64,000 nt of DNA from Caulobacter hibisci (GTDB lineage: Bacteria; Pseudomonadota; Alphaproteobacteria; Caulobacterales; Caulobacteraceae), in NCBI RefSeq assembly GCF_016135805.1, contig NZ_JADWOX010000002.1, positions 310,001-374,000 of the forward strand, read 5' to 3'. A model generated the notes under the pieces. It saw only the letters and a program-made list of their open reading frames with translations, was not told the DNA's origin and searched no databases. Made by a program: the position numbers and the translations under genes. Below, piece by piece: positions 1-9,336 of the stretch (its first letter is position 1; each line of letters begins with the position of its first letter).

Positions 1-399
1 AACATCTGGGCCTTCGCGGCCGATCACGTGCAGACCCATCCGTTCCGGGGCTGGGGGCTGGACGCCAGTCGCACCTTCGGTGACGCCATCCCTCTCCACA
101 CCCACAACGCCCAGCTCCAGCTGTGGCTCGAGCTTGGCGCGGTCGGCGCGGCCCTGGCCGGCGCTTTCTTTTGCTGGCTGGCCTATGGCGTCACCCGCAC
201 GGCCGAGACCGATCGCGGCTCGGCGGCGACGGCGGGCGCGGCCCTGACCAGCTACCTCGTCATCGGCGCGCTCAGCTTCGGCGTCTGGCAGGAGTGGTGG
301 ATCGCGATAGGGGCCCTGGCCATCGTCGCCTGCGTGGCGCTGCGGCGGTCGAGCAGCGAATACGGCGACGAGTTGGTCGAAATTTCCCCGCTGGGTTAA
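1..399 (+). CDS. O-antigen ligase-like membrane protein, C-terminal part (5' end outside window)
   Basis: The reading frame is open from base 1 to TAA at 397-399, so only the last 132 residues are present. They contain an HTHN motif followed by an amphipathic LQLWLELG stretch, then three hydrophobic segments, the pattern of the C-terminal Wzy_C region of O-antigen ligases and polymerases. Such proteins transfer or polymerise surface polysaccharide at the periplasmic face of the inner membrane. The internal GTG at 28 is not the true start because coding-like sequence continues upstream. Ligase versus polymerase cannot be decided from this fragment. Confidence 0.7.
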   Translation, partial: NIWAFAADHVQTHPFRGWGLDASRTFGDAIPLHTHNAQLQLWLELGAVGAALAGAFFCWLAYGVTRTAETDRGSAATAGAALTSYLVIGALSFGVWQEWWIAIGALAIVACVALRRSSSEYGDELVEISPLG

Positions 400-438
400 A
401 TTACAGTCGTTTGCCGCACGATTTTTGCTTTTGTCCCC

Positions 439-464
439 GGGGTGCGCTATGAGCGCTCCCCTTT
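439..464 (+). terminator. Hairpin after the O-antigen-ligase-like gene
   Basis: The arms GGGGTGCGCT (439-448) and AGCGCTCCCC (452-461) form a 10-bp stem with one T-T mismatch and an ATG loop, followed by a short T run. It lies 40 nt after the stop codon and about 20 nt before the DAHP synthase start. It is probably a terminator; a role in the aroG leader is possible but not shown. Confidence 0.5.
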
Positions 465-482
465 AGAACCTTCGAGATCATC

Positions 483-1862
483 ATGACCACCCGGTGGACC
501 CCCGCGACCTGGAGAGCCAAGCCCGCCAAGCACGTGCCGACGGATTATCCGGACGCCGGCGCTGTCGAGCGGGTCGAGCAGACCCTGCGCCAGATGCCGC
601 CGCTGGTGTTCGCCGGCGAGGCGCGCCGGCTGAAGAGCCTGTTGGGCGACGTGGCCGAGGGCCGGGCCTTCCTGCTGCAGGGCGGCGACTGCGCCGAGAG
701 CTTCAAGGAATTCCACGCCGACAACATCCGCGACACCTTCCGCCTGATCCTGCAGATGGCGGTGGTGCTGACCTTCGCCGGCGGCAAGCCGGTGGTGAAG
801 GTGGGCCGTATCGCGGGCCAGTTCGCCAAGCCGCGCTCCGAACCGATCGAGACGATCGACGGCGTGACCCTGCCGTCCTATCGGGGCGACATCATCAACG
901 GCATGGACTTCAACGAGGGCGAGCGCCTGCCCGACCCGGACCGTCTGCTGAAGGCCTATGGCCAGTCGGCGGCGACCCTGAACCTGCTGCGCGCCTTCGC
1001 CAGTGGCGGCTACGCCGATCTCTACAACATCCACCGCTGGACCCTCGGCTTCGTCGGCGACAGCCCGCAGGGCGCGCGCTATCGCGAACTGTCGGAGAAA
1101 ATCTCCGAGGCCCTGACCTTCATGTCGGCCGTCGGCGTCACCCCCGACACCCAGCCCGACCTGAAGCGCGTGGAGTTCTTCACCAGCCACGAGGCCCTGC
1201 TGCTGGGCTTCGAGGAAGCCATGACCCGCGTCGATAGCACCTCGGGCGACTGGTACGACACCAGCGCCCACCTGCTGTGGATCGGCGAGCGCACCCGCCA
1301 GTTGGACGGCGCCCACATCGAGTTCATGCGCGGCGTGAAGAACCCGATCGGCCTCAAGTGCGGTCCGACCATGGAGGGCGACGACCTCCTGCGCCTGATC
1401 GACGTACTGAACCCCAACAACGAGCCGGGCCGCCTGACCCTGTACGGCCGCTTCGGCTCAGACAAGATCGCCGACCGTTTGCCGCGCCTGATGAAGGCCA
1501 CCAAGGCCGCCGGCCGCTCGGTGGTCTGGGCCACCGATCCGATGCACGGCAACACGCTGAAGGCCTCGACCGGCTACAAGACCCGTCCGTTCGACCGCAT
1601 CCTCTCCGAAGTGAAGACCTTCGTGGAAGTGGCCCATTCGGAAGGCGTCCATCCGGGCGGCGTGCACCTGGAGATGACCGGCCAGAACGTCACCGAATGC
1701 CTGGGCGGCGCCCGCGCCGTGTCGGAGACCGACCTCGCCGACCGTTACCACACCCATTGCGACCCGCGCCTCAACGGCGAGCAGGCGCTGGAGCTCGCCT
1801 TCCTGGTGGCCGAGAAGCTGAAGGCCGCCCGCGACGACCAGCGCAAGGCCGCCAACGGCTAG
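483..1862 (+). CDS. aroG: Class II 3-deoxy-7-phosphoheptulonate (DAHP) synthase
   Basis: Catalyses condensation of phosphoenolpyruvate with erythrose 4-phosphate, the first step of the shikimate pathway, in the cytosol. The 459-residue length fits the class II (plant/mycobacterial type) family. Visible family motifs are [11 protein letters not shown] near residue 65 (metal-binding Cys about residue 70), FAKPRSEP near 120, GLKCGPTM near 290, DPMHGNT near 355 and [15 protein letters not shown] near 395. The ATG at 483 precedes the conserved N-terminal TRWTPATWR start. It is followed by a strong terminator, so it appears to be a single-gene transcript. No extra N-terminal regulatory domain is seen. 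Confidence 0.96.
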   Translation: MTTRWTPATWRAKPAKHVPTDYPDAGAVERVEQTLRQMPPLVFAGEARRLKSLLGDVAEGRAFLLQGGDCAESFKEFHADNIRDTFRLILQMAVVLTFAGGKPVVKVGRIAGQFAKPRSEPIETIDGVTLPSYRGDIINGMDFNEGERLPDPDRLLKAYGQSAATLNLLRAFASGGYADLYNIHRWTLGFVGDSPQGARYRELSEKISEALTFMSAVGVTPDTQPDLKRVEFFTSHEALLLGFEEAMTRVDSTSGDWYDTSAHLLWIGERTRQLDGAHIEFMRGVKNPIGLKCGPTMEGDDLLRLIDVLNPNNEPGRLTLYGRFGSDKIADRLPRLMKATKAAGRSVVWATDPMHGNTLKASTGYKTRPFDRILSEVKTFVEVAHSEGVHPGGVHLEMTGQNVTECLGGARAVSETDLADRYHTHCDPRLNGEQALELAFLVAEKLKAARDDQRKAANG

Positions 1863-1907
1863 GCATAGATCAGGCTGACCTTAAGGTAAGCCTCGAATCC
1901 GAGACCA

Positions 1908-1942
1908 AAGGGGCCGCGTGGATCAGTTCCACGCGGCCCTTT
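1908..1942 (+). terminator. Rho-independent terminator of aroG
   Basis: A 12-bp perfect stem (GGGCCGCGTGGA at 1911-1922 with its complement at 1928-1939), extendable to 15 bp with flanking A/T pairs, has a 5-nt loop and ends in TTTC. It lies about 50 nt after the aroG stop. Confidence 0.85.
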
Positions 1943-2078
1943 CAATAGTGCCCCTACGGCATGGGAGACGATTTCGCCACTGCGAGCGATTGCGTTTCGC
2001 AGATGCACACGCAAGACCTTCCAACGACTTGACCGCTCGCCCGGCGCTCTCCAATGGTTGTTTGAAGGGAGTGAATAT

Positions 2079-3869
2079 ATGCGTCTGCAGGCCAAGTTGA
2101 AGCGGGAGTGGCGGTTCCTCAAGGGGCTGACCCGTACCCTCAAGCGCGTGAAGTCGATTGCGCCCGACAGCGACAACCTGATCTGCGACGACCTCGAGGC
2201 GGCGGTGGACAAGTGGCGTTCGAGCCCGGCAATCACCTTCGAAGGCAAGACGATCACCTATGCCGAGCTGGACGCGATCGCCAACCGCTACGCCCATTGG
2301 GCCAAGGGCCAAGGGATCACCCGCGGCCAGACCGTCGCCCTGTTCATGCCCAACCGCGCCGAGTACCTGGCCATCTGGTACGGCCTTTCGAAGGTCGGCG
2401 TCGCGACCGCTCTCATCAATAACCAACTGACGGGCGCCGCGCTGGCGCACTGCCTCAACATCTCCCAGGCGCTGCACTGCATCGTCGACCCGGAGACCTC
2501 GCCCTGCTTCGAGCAGGTCAAGGAGCAGCTGGGCCGTCATATTCAGCAGTGGATCCTGGGCCCGGCCCACGGCGACCAGCGCGACCTCGTCAACGCCCTG
2601 AAGAGCTGCAGCCAGCTGCGCCCCGATCGCCTGACGGCCCGCGACGGCCTGACCGCCAAGGACACGGCCCTCTTCATCTTCACCAGCGGCACCACCGGCC
2701 TGCCCAAGGCCGCGCGCATCACCCACATGCGCGCCCAGCTCTACATGCGCGGCTTCGCCGGCTCGACGGGCTCGCGGCCGACCGACCGCATCTACGTCAC
2801 CCTGCCGCTCTACCACGCCACCGGCGGCCTCTGCGCCATGGGCGCGGCCCTGCTGAACGGCGGCAGCGTCGTGCTGCGCAAGAAGTTCTCGGCCACCTCC
2901 TTCTGGAGCGACATCGTCGCCGAGAAGTGCACCATGTTCGTCTATATCGGCGAGCTGTGCCGCTACCTCGCCAACCAGCCCGAGAACGAGCACGAGCGCG
3001 CCCACAAGATCCGCCTGATCTTCGGCAACGGCCTGCGCCCCGACGTCTGGGACGACATGCTCGACCGCTTCAAGGTCGGCGGCGTGCTGGAGTTCTACGG
3101 CGCGACCGAAGGCAACGTCTCGCTGTTCAACTTCGACGGCCGCCGCGGCGCCATCGGCCGCGTCCCGGGTTACCTGCGCAAGAAGTTCAACATCCGCATC
3201 GTCAAGTTCGACGTCGAGACCGAGACCCCGGTGCGCGGCCCCAACGGCTGCTGCGTCGAGGTCAAGCCCGGCGAGATCGGCGAGTGCATCGGCCATATCG
3301 CCAGCGACGCCCGCTCCAACTTCACCGGCTACGCCGACAAGGCCGCCACCGAGAAGAAGGTGCTGCACGACGTCTTCGAGAAGGGCGACGCCTGGTTCCG
3401 CACCGGCGACCTGATGCGCCAGGACAGCGAAGGCTACATCTACTTCGTCGACCGCATCGGCGACACCTTCCGCTGGAAGGGCGAGAACGTCGCCACCAGC
3501 GAGGTCTCCGAGCGCCTGGCCGGGTTCCCGGGCGTGAAAGAGATCAACGTCTATGGCGTGCCGGTGGGCGACCTCGACGGCAAGGCCGGCATGGCCTCGC
3601 TGGTCGTCGGCCTCGAGTTCGAGATCGACAAGCTGGCCGAGTATGTCGACCGCGAGATGCCGGCCTACGCCCGTCCGGTGTTCGTACGCCTGCAGCCCGA
3701 GATCGAGACCACCGGCACCTTCAAGTACCGCAAGATCGATCTGGTCCAGGAAGGCTTCGATCCGGCCAAGATCAAGGATCCGCTGTACTTCCGCGAGCCC
3801 GGCAAGGGCTATGTGAAGATCACCAAGACGGTCCACGCCAAGATCGTCGCGGGCGGGTTCAAGCTCTAG
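2079..3869 (+). CDS. Long/very-long-chain acyl-CoA synthetase (FATP/FadD-like)
   Basis: Activates fatty acids to acyl-CoA via an acyl-adenylate. The 596-residue protein carries the AMP-binding P-loop FTSGTTGLPKAA near residue 205, the motif EFYGATEGN near 345, the hinge/ATP motif with FRTGDL and FVDRIGDTFRWKGENV near 455-475, and a C-terminal FKYRK segment. The YGATEGN and GDTFRWKGENV sequences match the FATP/very-long-chain branch better than classical FadD. I chose ATG 2079 because GAAGGGA at 2064-2070 is correctly spaced; an in-frame TTG at 2058 lies upstream of that site. Substrate chain length cannot be told. Confidence 0.93.
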   Translation: MRLQAKLKREWRFLKGLTRTLKRVKSIAPDSDNLICDDLEAAVDKWRSSPAITFEGKTITYAELDAIANRYAHWAKGQGITRGQTVALFMPNRAEYLAIWYGLSKVGVATALINNQLTGAALAHCLNISQALHCIVDPETSPCFEQVKEQLGRHIQQWILGPAHGDQRDLVNALKSCSQLRPDRLTARDGLTAKDTALFIFTSGTTGLPKAARITHMRAQLYMRGFAGSTGSRPTDRIYVTLPLYHATGGLCAMGAALLNGGSVVLRKKFSATSFWSDIVAEKCTMFVYIGELCRYLANQPENEHERAHKIRLIFGNGLRPDVWDDMLDRFKVGGVLEFYGATEGNVSLFNFDGRRGAIGRVPGYLRKKFNIRIVKFDVETETPVRGPNGCCVEVKPGEIGECIGHIASDARSNFTGYADKAATEKKVLHDVFEKGDAWFRTGDLMRQDSEGYIYFVDRIGDTFRWKGENVATSEVSERLAGFPGVKEINVYGVPVGDLDGKAGMASLVVGLEFEIDKLAEYVDREMPAYARPVFVRLQPEIETTGTFKYRKIDLVQEGFDPAKIKDPLYFREPGKGYVKITKTVHAKIVAGGFKL

Positions 3870-3881
3870 CTACAGCGTGAC

Positions 3882-3967
3882 CCTCGTCCTTCGACAAGCT
3901 CAGGATGAGGGCCATGGTTTAGGCCGCGCATTAGAAAACCTCATCCTGAGCCTGTCGAAGGACGAGG
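3882..3967. repeat. REP-like inverted repeat (type 1)
   Basis: Two 29-nt arms (3882-3910 and 3939-3967) are reverse complements with one mismatch. The arm core is CTTCGACAAGCTCAGG. The same element recurs at 7429-7514, so it is a dispersed intergenic palindrome. Confidence 0.85.
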
Positions 3968-4028
3968 TTTTCGCATCCAGAGCGGTCGTGGCGTCCGTAC
4001 CTTGCCTATTGAGGGAACGGACCTACGC

Positions 4029-4895
4029 ATGGATCTTCGAATGACGCGCCGGACGGGTCTGGCGACCCTGGCGGCGGGCCTGGCTTCGGCCTGCTCGCCG
4101 CTGGGCCTTTTCGCCACCTTGACGCCCAAGGATACGGCCGCATCGCCGTTGCGCGGCGAGGCCTACGGCGAGCATCCGCGCCAGCGGCTGGACGTCTACG
4201 CACCGCCCGGCGAGGCGAGGGGCGCGCCGGTGCTGGTGTTCTTCTACGGCGGCGCCTGGAATTCCGGCCGCCGGGCCGACTACGGCTGGGTGGGGCGAGC
4301 GCTGGCCGCCCAGGGCTTCCTGGTCGTCGTGCCCGACTACCGGCTCTATCCCGAGGTGCGGTTCCCCAGCTTCCTGGAAGACGCAGCCCTGGCCGTGCGC
4401 TGGGCCGTCGATCACGCCGCCGGCCTGGGTGGAGATCCGTCCCGGCTGCTGTTGGCCGGTCATTCGGCAGGGGCCTATATCGCCGCCATGCTGGCGCTCG
4501 ATACGCGTTACCTGCGGGCCGCCGGCGTCGATCCTGGCGCGGTGAAGGCGTTCGCGGGGCTGTCGGGCCCCTATGCCTTCCTGCCGCTGGACGGCGAGAT
4601 CACCACCCGCACCTTCGGCGACGCCCCCGACCTGCCGGCCACCCAGCCGATCAGCTTCGTCCGTCCCGACGCCCCGGCCGCCTTCCTGGCCACGGGCGAG
4701 GCAGACACCACGGTCCGGCCTCGCAACACCCGCAAGCTGGCCCAGGCCCTGCGCGAAGCCGGCCCGACCGTCGAGGAGCAGGTCTATCCCGGCCTCGACC
4801 ACGCCGCGCCGCTGCTGGCCCTGTCGCGGCCCTTCCGAGGCAAGGCGCCGGTGCTGGCGCAGATGACGGCGTTCCTGAAGACGGCGGCCGCCTAG
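4029..4895 (+). CDS. Alpha/beta-hydrolase esterase, probable exported protein
   Basis: A 288-residue serine hydrolase of the acetyl-esterase/lipase type. It shows an oxyanion-hole motif FFYGGAWNSG near residue 80, the nucleophile elbow GHSAGAY near 147, a likely acid in GEADTTV and the catalytic His in GLDHAAP near the C-terminus. The N-terminus has Arg residues followed by a hydrophobic stretch ending in ASAC; this could be a lipoprotein signal, although the lipobox lacks the usual Leu at -3. ATG 4029 is preceded by GAGGGAA at 4011; ATG 4041 is possible. It converges on the M23 gene and shares the CTAG stop tetranucleotide with it. The substrate is unknown. Confidence 0.85.
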   Translation: MDLRMTRRTGLATLAAGLASACSPLGLFATLTPKDTAASPLRGEAYGEHPRQRLDVYAPPGEARGAPVLVFFYGGAWNSGRRADYGWVGRALAAQGFLVVVPDYRLYPEVRFPSFLEDAALAVRWAVDHAAGLGGDPSRLLLAGHSAGAYIAAMLALDTRYLRAAGVDPGAVKAFAGLSGPYAFLPLDGEITTRTFGDAPDLPATQPISFVRPDAPAAFLATGEADTTVRPRNTRKLAQALREAGPTVEEQVYPGLDHAAPLLALSRPFRGKAPVLAQMTAFLKTAAA

Positions 4896-5779
4896 CTCCC
4901 GCAGGTCCCCCCGTTCAGCTTGCGCTGATGGGCCTGGGCCAGGCTCAAATACGGCGGCAGGAAGGTGTTCAGCGTCACCGGCTTGCCGTCTGTCGTCACC
5001 CCCGCCAGGCCGGCGCGAATCTCGAAGTGCAGGTGAATCGTCGTGGCCGCGCCGCCGAAGTCGTTGGCCACCTTGCCCAGCTTCTGGCCGGCGACGACGC
5101 TGTCGCCTTCCTTCACCGCCAGGGCCGCCATCTGCATGTGCAGGTAGCGATAGGTGCGGTGCGGGGCTGCCGAGCCGACCAGGGTGACGGTGTAGCTGCC
5201 GATGTCGGTGACGATCCCCGGCTCGGCCGCGACGGCCCAGTGCTGGTTCTTCTTGCAGGTGGCCGGGCGGATGTCCTGGCCCTGGTGGCCGGTCCCAGAG
5301 CCGCCGCACAGCGGATTGGCCCGCGAGCGCGCCTCGCAGAAGTTGTCGCGCCAGGGCAGGGCGTAGTTCACCCCGTCGCATTGACCGCCGCCCGGACCCA
5401 TGCCGCCGCCGTGGCCATAGACCTGCGAGTTCGGATAACCGGCCTCCTGCAAGGGCCAGCACATGGCCGGCGCCCAGACCGTGCGGTCGAGATAGCCCGC
5501 GCCCTGGCCGGCCGGCAGCACGCCCGGCGGCTGGTGGCCGAAGGAGAGGCCGGCGTCCGGCTCGGCCGGGCCGGGCGGCGTAGTCTCGCCCGGCGGCAGC
5601 GGCTCGTCGGCCGATTGCTCAGCGCCGCCGTCGGCAGGGGCGTCGTCCGGCGTCGGCGATGACGGTGCCGTCGAGGCTGGGGTCTTCACCTCTCCTCCGG
5701 TTCCAGCGGGGGGCGGATCGTCGTTGCAGGCCGCCAGCAGCAGGACGGCCAGGAGCGGCAGGAGCGGGGAGGGGCGCAT
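4892..5779 (-). CDS. M23-family peptidase lipoprotein
   Basis: A 295-residue protein with a clear lipoprotein signal (LLLAAC at residues 13-18), a roughly 60-residue Pro/Ala/acidic linker, a Cys-rich middle, and a C-terminal LytM/M23 domain. That domain has the zinc motifs HQGQD near residue 180 and HLHFEIR near 255, together with the usual EGDSVVAGQKLGKV segment. M23 domains hydrolyse peptidoglycan cross-links or act as degenerate activators; both zinc motifs look intact here. The start is ATG at 5779, five bases after the stop of the upstream gene, so the two are co-transcribed. It may act in envelope remodelling. Confidence 0.9.
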   Translation of the reverse strand: MRPSPLLPLLAVLLLAACNDDPPPAGTGGEVKTPASTAPSSPTPDDAPADGGAEQSADEPLPPGETTPPGPAEPDAGLSFGHQPPGVLPAGQGAGYLDRTVWAPAMCWPLQEAGYPNSQVYGHGGGMGPGGGQCDGVNYALPWRDNFCEARSRANPLCGGSGTGHQGQDIRPATCKKNQHWAVAAEPGIVTDIGSYTVTLVGSAAPHRTYRYLHMQMAALAVKEGDSVVAGQKLGKVANDFGGAATTIHLHFEIRAGLAGVTTDGKPVTLNTFLPPYLSLAQAHQRKLNGGTCGS

Positions 5780-5784
5780 GGCCG

Positions 5785-6411
5785 TCAGCCTCCCAGCCCG
5801 GCTTCGGCCCGGGCGGCCGCGCCCAGCACCACGGCCGTGGTCTTGCCGACCAGGCCCAGCACGTAGTTGTCGTCGGCGCAGCGCAGGTCGCCCGGCGCGT
5901 CGCAGCGCACCTCGACCGTGTAGAGCACGCCGTAGCGCACGAAGCTGGCCAGCTGGCCGTCCACCGTGCGCTGCACCGTCAGGCTTTCGGGACCGACCTC
6001 GACCTTCAGGGGCTTGGCGGTCGGGATCACCGCCGTCGTGCCGCTGAGCGACACCCCCGCGCCCTTGGCGTCGGCGGTGATCGTGTAGTAGTCGCCGAAG
6101 GAATAGATCCGGGCCCCGGCCGTCAGCTTGGCGTCGACCGGCAGCAGGATCGGCAAGCGGGTGCGGTCCACCGCCGCCCGGTCGAGATTGGCCGCCAGAT
6201 TGTCGCCTGCGCCTCCAGAGCGCCGCAGCCCGCCGACCGCGCCCTGCCAGTCCACCGCCGATCGCGGACGCGCCACGGCCGCCGCGACGGCGACCGGCGC
6301 CCGCGTCGCCGGGCCCGTCGCCGGATCCACCCTGGTCTGGGAAAACGCCACCCCCAGACCGGCCGCCGCGACCATTCCGGCCGCCAACGCCAACCCCATC
6401 CAAGTCCGCAT
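5785..6411 (-). CDS. Exported protein of unknown function
   Basis: A 208-residue protein with an N-terminal signal peptide or anchor (MRTWMGLALAAGM followed by a small-residue stretch to about residue 24) and an Ala/Pro-rich spacer. The predicted beta-rich C-terminal half includes IYSFGDYYTIT, YTVEVRCDAPGDLRC with two Cys, and YVLGLVGKTTAVVLG. I do not recognise a family. It sits immediately upstream of the M23 lipoprotein in the same transcript, so an envelope role is likely but inferred. Confidence 0.75.
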   Translation of the reverse strand: MRTWMGLALAAGMVAAAGLGVAFSQTRVDPATGPATRAPVAVAAAVARPRSAVDWQGAVGGLRRSGGAGDNLAANLDRAAVDRTRLPILLPVDAKLTAGARIYSFGDYYTITADAKGAGVSLSGTTAVIPTAKPLKVEVGPESLTVQRTVDGQLASFVRYGVLYTVEVRCDAPGDLRCADDNYVLGLVGKTTAVVLGAAARAEAGLGG

Positions 6412-6600
6412 GAACGCCCACTCGCATCACGCCGTTACGCGACCTTAGCCGAGAGCGGGGCGACTGTTAACCTTTCCCGTGCTGCGCTGCGATTGAACCC
6501 AAGCCCCTTCCTGTCTATATGGCCGTGACTGAACGCGGGTCATGTGTGTGGCGACCTTGCGAAATCCCAGTAGTTCAACGAGATAAGAAGGGGCGTCGCC

Positions 6601-6957
6601 ATGTTTCTGACCATGATGAAGGCCAAGCTGCACCGCGCCACGGTGACCCAGGCCGACCTCGATTACGAAGGTTCGATCGCCATCGACCGCGATCTGCTGG
6701 ACGCTTCGGGCATCCTGCCCAACGAACAGGTCGACGTGCTCAACATCACCACCGGCGCGCGCTTCACCACCTACGCCATCGAGGCCCCGCGCGGCTCGAA
6801 GGTGATCGGCGTCAACGGCGCCGCCGCCCGCCTGGTGCAGAAGAACGACACCGTCATCGTCGTCACCTACTGCCAGATGCCGGCCGAGGAGGCGCGCAAC
6901 TACGCTCCGACCGTCGTGCTGCTGGACGAAGGCAACGTCGTCAAGAAGGCCGCCTGA
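6601..6957 (+). CDS. panD: Aspartate 1-decarboxylase
   Basis: Makes beta-alanine from L-aspartate for pantothenate and CoA synthesis. The 118-residue length is typical. The KLHRATVT start, the self-cleavage site Gly-Ser in YEGSIAID (residues about 27-28, where Ser becomes the pyruvoyl group), the INGAAARL-type core and VIVVTYC are all present. The start ATG 6601 follows a GAAGGGG ribosome site. Its TGA overlaps the ATG of the following lipoprotein gene (TGATG), so the two are translationally coupled. Confidence 0.97.
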   Translation: MFLTMMKAKLHRATVTQADLDYEGSIAIDRDLLDASGILPNEQVDVLNITTGARFTTYAIEAPRGSKVIGVNGAAARLVQKNDTVIVVTYCQMPAEEARNYAPTVVLLDEGNVVKKAA

Positions 6958-7418
6958 TGCGATCCGGTGCCGTCCTGGTTCTGCTGGCCGGCGCCGTGGC
7001 GCTGGCCGGTTGCGGCCCCAAGCTGCCCAAGACCGTGGACCAGGGCGCCCTTACCGAGCAGGTCGGCCGGGCCATCGGCTCGGCCTCGACCTGCGTGCTG
7101 ATCGCCGACGCCAAGGGCAAGACGGTCTGGACCGGCGGCGGCTACATCACCTGCTCGCGCAACCTGCCGACCTGCGAAGGCCAGGTCACGACGGCGCAGG
7201 AGGTGCTGAAGGCCAACCTCTCCACGCCCGCCAGGTTCATCAGCTGCGACAGCGCCGGCGCCAACACTGTCGGCTGGGCCATGGGCCCGGTCCCGGCGGG
7301 CAAGGGCCGCGCCGTCTCCGGCCTGCGCTACGTCGCCGTCATGGAAGGCGAGCGCGCCCTGCCGGGCATCGAGGTCCAGGACCGCGTCGAACGGGCCTTC
7401 GTCCGCGCCGGGTTCTGA
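6957..7418 (+). CDS. Small lipoprotein of unknown function
   Basis: A 153-residue protein beginning [19 protein letters not shown], a textbook lipobox with Cys at residue 19. Four further cysteines (STCVLIAD, ITCSRNLPTC, ISCDSAG) suggest disulfides in the periplasm. The start codon overlaps the panD stop (TGATG). The coupling to panD probably reflects operon economy rather than shared function. No family recognised. Confidence 0.8.
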   Translation: MRSGAVLVLLAGAVALAGCGPKLPKTVDQGALTEQVGRAIGSASTCVLIADAKGKTVWTGGGYITCSRNLPTCEGQVTTAQEVLKANLSTPARFISCDSAGANTVGWAMGPVPAGKGRAVSGLRYVAVMEGERALPGIEVQDRVERAFVRAGF

Positions 7419-7428
7419 GACGCGAAAA

Positions 7429-7514
7429 CCTCTCCCTTCGACAAGCTCAGGGTGAGGTTTTCTGATGTACCGGCCGTGCAATGGTCCTCATCCTGAGCTC
7501 GTCGAAGGACGAGG
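7429..7514. repeat. REP-like inverted repeat (type 1), second copy
   Basis: Arms at 7429-7457 and 7486-7514 are of the same CTTCGACAAGCTCAGG family as the element at 3882-3967. It lies between convergent genes and may terminate both. Confidence 0.85.
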
Positions 7515-7529
7515 ACCACGCACCAGGCC

Positions 7530-8270
7530 TTACTGACGCGCCTCGTAGGTCGCGCTGACCTCGATCCGCACCTTCAGCTCGCCGCCCGAGATCGACGTGG
7601 AATCGGCCATCTCGCGCTTGGCCATGGCGAACATCGGCATGGGCGGCTGGACGGGCGTATAGCCGCCAGCCTCGTTCAGGCTGACCAGGCGCACCACCTT
7701 GTAACCGGTGGCCCGGGCATAGAGCTCGGACTTGGCCTTCAAGGCCTCGACCGCTTTCACGCGCGCGGCGTCCTCGGCCTTCTGCGGATCCTGCAGGCCG
7801 AAGCTGATCCCGCCGACGGTATTGGCGCCGGCCGAGGCGGCCGCGTCGATCGTCTGGCCCAGCTTGGCGAGATCCCGCGCCAGGATCGTCACCTGGTTGC
7901 TGGCCTGGTAGCCGGTCAGGCGCGGCGGCTGGTTCTGCTCGTAGACGTACTGCGGGTTGACGTTGAGGTTCGAGGTCTGGATGTCGCGCTCGGCGATCCC
8001 GGCCTTCTTCAGCGCTGCGACCACCTTGTTCATTGCCGCGCCGTTGGCCGACAGGGCCGCCTGGGCGCTGGCGCCGTCGGTCTGGACGCCCAGGGTGATG
8101 GTCGCCATGTCCGGTGCGATCACCGTCTCGCCCGAGGCCGAGAGGTTGAAGGTGGTGGCGCGGAAGGCCGCGTCATTGGCGCTCTGGGCGCTCGCCGGCA
8201 GCGCCGACAGGGCCAGGACGGCGGCGCCGAAGGAAGCCATGGCCAGGGCGGTCTTGCGGGTCGGGGTCAT
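7530..8270 (-). CDS. SIMPL (DUF541) domain periplasmic protein
   Basis: A 246-residue protein with a signal peptide (cleavage after LPASAQ, about residue 29) and a single SIMPL/DUF541 domain. Family features are the opening TFNLSASGETVIAPDMATITLGV, the QTSNLNVNPQY segment, GYQASNQVTI and the C-terminal VRIEVSATYE. SIMPL proteins are periplasmic or outer-membrane associated and linked to oxidative stress or signalling in a few species; the biochemical role is unsettled. It appears to be a single-gene unit. Confidence 0.9.
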   Translation of the reverse strand: MTPTRKTALAMASFGAAVLALSALPASAQSANDAAFRATTFNLSASGETVIAPDMATITLGVQTDGASAQAALSANGAAMNKVVAALKKAGIAERDIQTSNLNVNPQYVYEQNQPPRLTGYQASNQVTILARDLAKLGQTIDAAASAGANTVGGISFGLQDPQKAEDAARVKAVEALKAKSELYARATGYKVVRLVSLNEAGGYTPVQPPMPMFAMAKREMADSTSISGGELKVRIEVSATYEARQ

Positions 8271-8430
8271 GCTCGTTCTCCAAGCGCGGGACAGGACGCC
8301 ACAGTGCGCCGCCCAGCGGTTGGTTCCCGTGTCGCAAACTCAACCTGAACCGCACCTTTAAGCCGCGTGCAGCCCATGCTAATCGAGCCGTCCTCGCCCA
8401 CGCCGACTCTCCTGTCCGCGCGGTCCATGG

Positions 8431-8506
8431 GGGCCTGTAGCTCAATGGTTAGAGCCGACCGCTCATAACGGTCTGGTTGGGGGTTCAAGTCCCTCCGGGC
8501 CTACCA
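8431..8506 (+). tRNA. tRNA with CAU anticodon, probably tRNA-Ile2 (TilS-modified)
   Basis: A 76-nt cloverleaf can be folded: acceptor GGGCCTG/CGGGCCT with two G-U pairs, D stem GCTC/GAGC, anticodon stem GACCG/CGGTC with loop CTCATAA (anticodon CAT at 8464-8466), T arm with TTCAAGT, and an encoded CCA end. CAU tRNAs are Met or lysidine-modified Ile2. The loop CTCATAA and the TGGTT variable region resemble Ile2 (ileX) more than initiator Met, which has a different acceptor end. The identity is a judgement by eye. Confidence 0.93.
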
Positions 8507-8512
8507 AACCTT

Positions 8513-8746
8513 TCAGCTGTGACTGCCGAGGTATTTCCGCACCTCTTCAACCGATGCGCCGGCGTGCTCCACCGCCGTGTGCAGTTGCTCTTCGCTGACG
8601 CCCAGGGTCTCGGTCCAGTAGCGGACCGTGCGGGGCTCCTGCAGGTCGATGCTGTCGTCGCCCTGGCCGGCGGCGATGTCGCCCTGGTCGGTCAGGTCGG
8701 GCTTGCGGGCGGTAGGGATGATCTTCATCGGGTCGGCGTCGGGCAT
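8513..8746 (-). CDS. DUF3606 domain protein
   Basis: A 77-residue cytosolic protein. The C-terminal half shows the DUF3606 signature TVRYWTETLGVSEEQLHTAVEHAG and SVEEVRKYLG, a small helical module; the N-terminus is an acidic linker. A strong AAAGGAG site precedes ATG 8746. The function of the family is unknown. A second DUF3606 protein lies at 29366-29548. Confidence 0.88.
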   Translation of the reverse strand: MPDADPMKIIPTARKPDLTDQGDIAAGQGDDSIDLQEPRTVRYWTETLGVSEEQLHTAVEHAGASVEEVRKYLGSHS

Positions 8747-9336
8747 GGCGATCTCCTTTCAGCAAGGAAGGCGCGGCGCGCACGGGCGTTCCCGCCTGCG
8801 GCCGCCGCCTCGCCAGGGTCGGGGGAGGGGGCGAGGCGACGGCCGGCGGCCTATCTGGGGGAGAGGCGAGGCCGCGGGGATCGGACGGCGCTGCGGTGAT
8901 GCGCCTTTCGAGCGTCCTGATCTTGCCCGTGGGCGCTCGCCTCGGCTTGGAGCGGCGCTCCCGCTTTTGTCGAAACCAGGCGTCGAGACGTCATCTCCCG
9001 CGATATTCCTGCGGTTGCGGGGTGCGACAAGTTGCCTCTGCGACAAGGGCCGGCCTTGCCGAGATGGTCATTTTTCGGGTGCGCGGCCAAGCTTTTATAA
9101 TCTTGCTCGAAAACCGACGTTTCCTTTTGCGGCTCAATCTTTCCGCGTCCCGAAAATGGACTTTCCACCACTTTTGAGGGAAGCCGAGAGCGCCTATCGC
9201 TGTCAGGGAGAGCGCAACCTGTGCGACCGGCCGTCGCAGTCCACCCCTAATGCTCGTTAATCACTCGGCAAGGGCGAGCAGCGCAATCCTTGGGCGAGTG
9301 AAATGTTGTTCGAATTTCCAGAAGGGGCGGCCGGAC
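8747..9336. other. 590-bp region without a convincing gene, upstream of the pilus operon
   Basis: The first part is ordinary GC-rich DNA; bases 9060-9340 are visibly richer in A/T than the surroundings. Open frames here have codon use and composition unlike the neighbours, and I do not accept them. A TATAAT at 9096-9101 is a candidate -10 box for the pilus operon, but no good -35 element is obvious. It probably holds the operon promoter and a leader of about 200 nt. Confidence 0.4.

Noticed and set aside
1923..3836. 637-codon open frame antisense to the acyl-CoA synthetase
   Set aside because: Mirror-frame artefact of high GC; it crosses the aroG terminator and has no motif.
8896..9177. Open frame upstream of the pilus operon
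   Set aside because: Arg/Ser/Phe-rich translation without family features, no ribosome site, inside a composition-shifted non-coding stretch.
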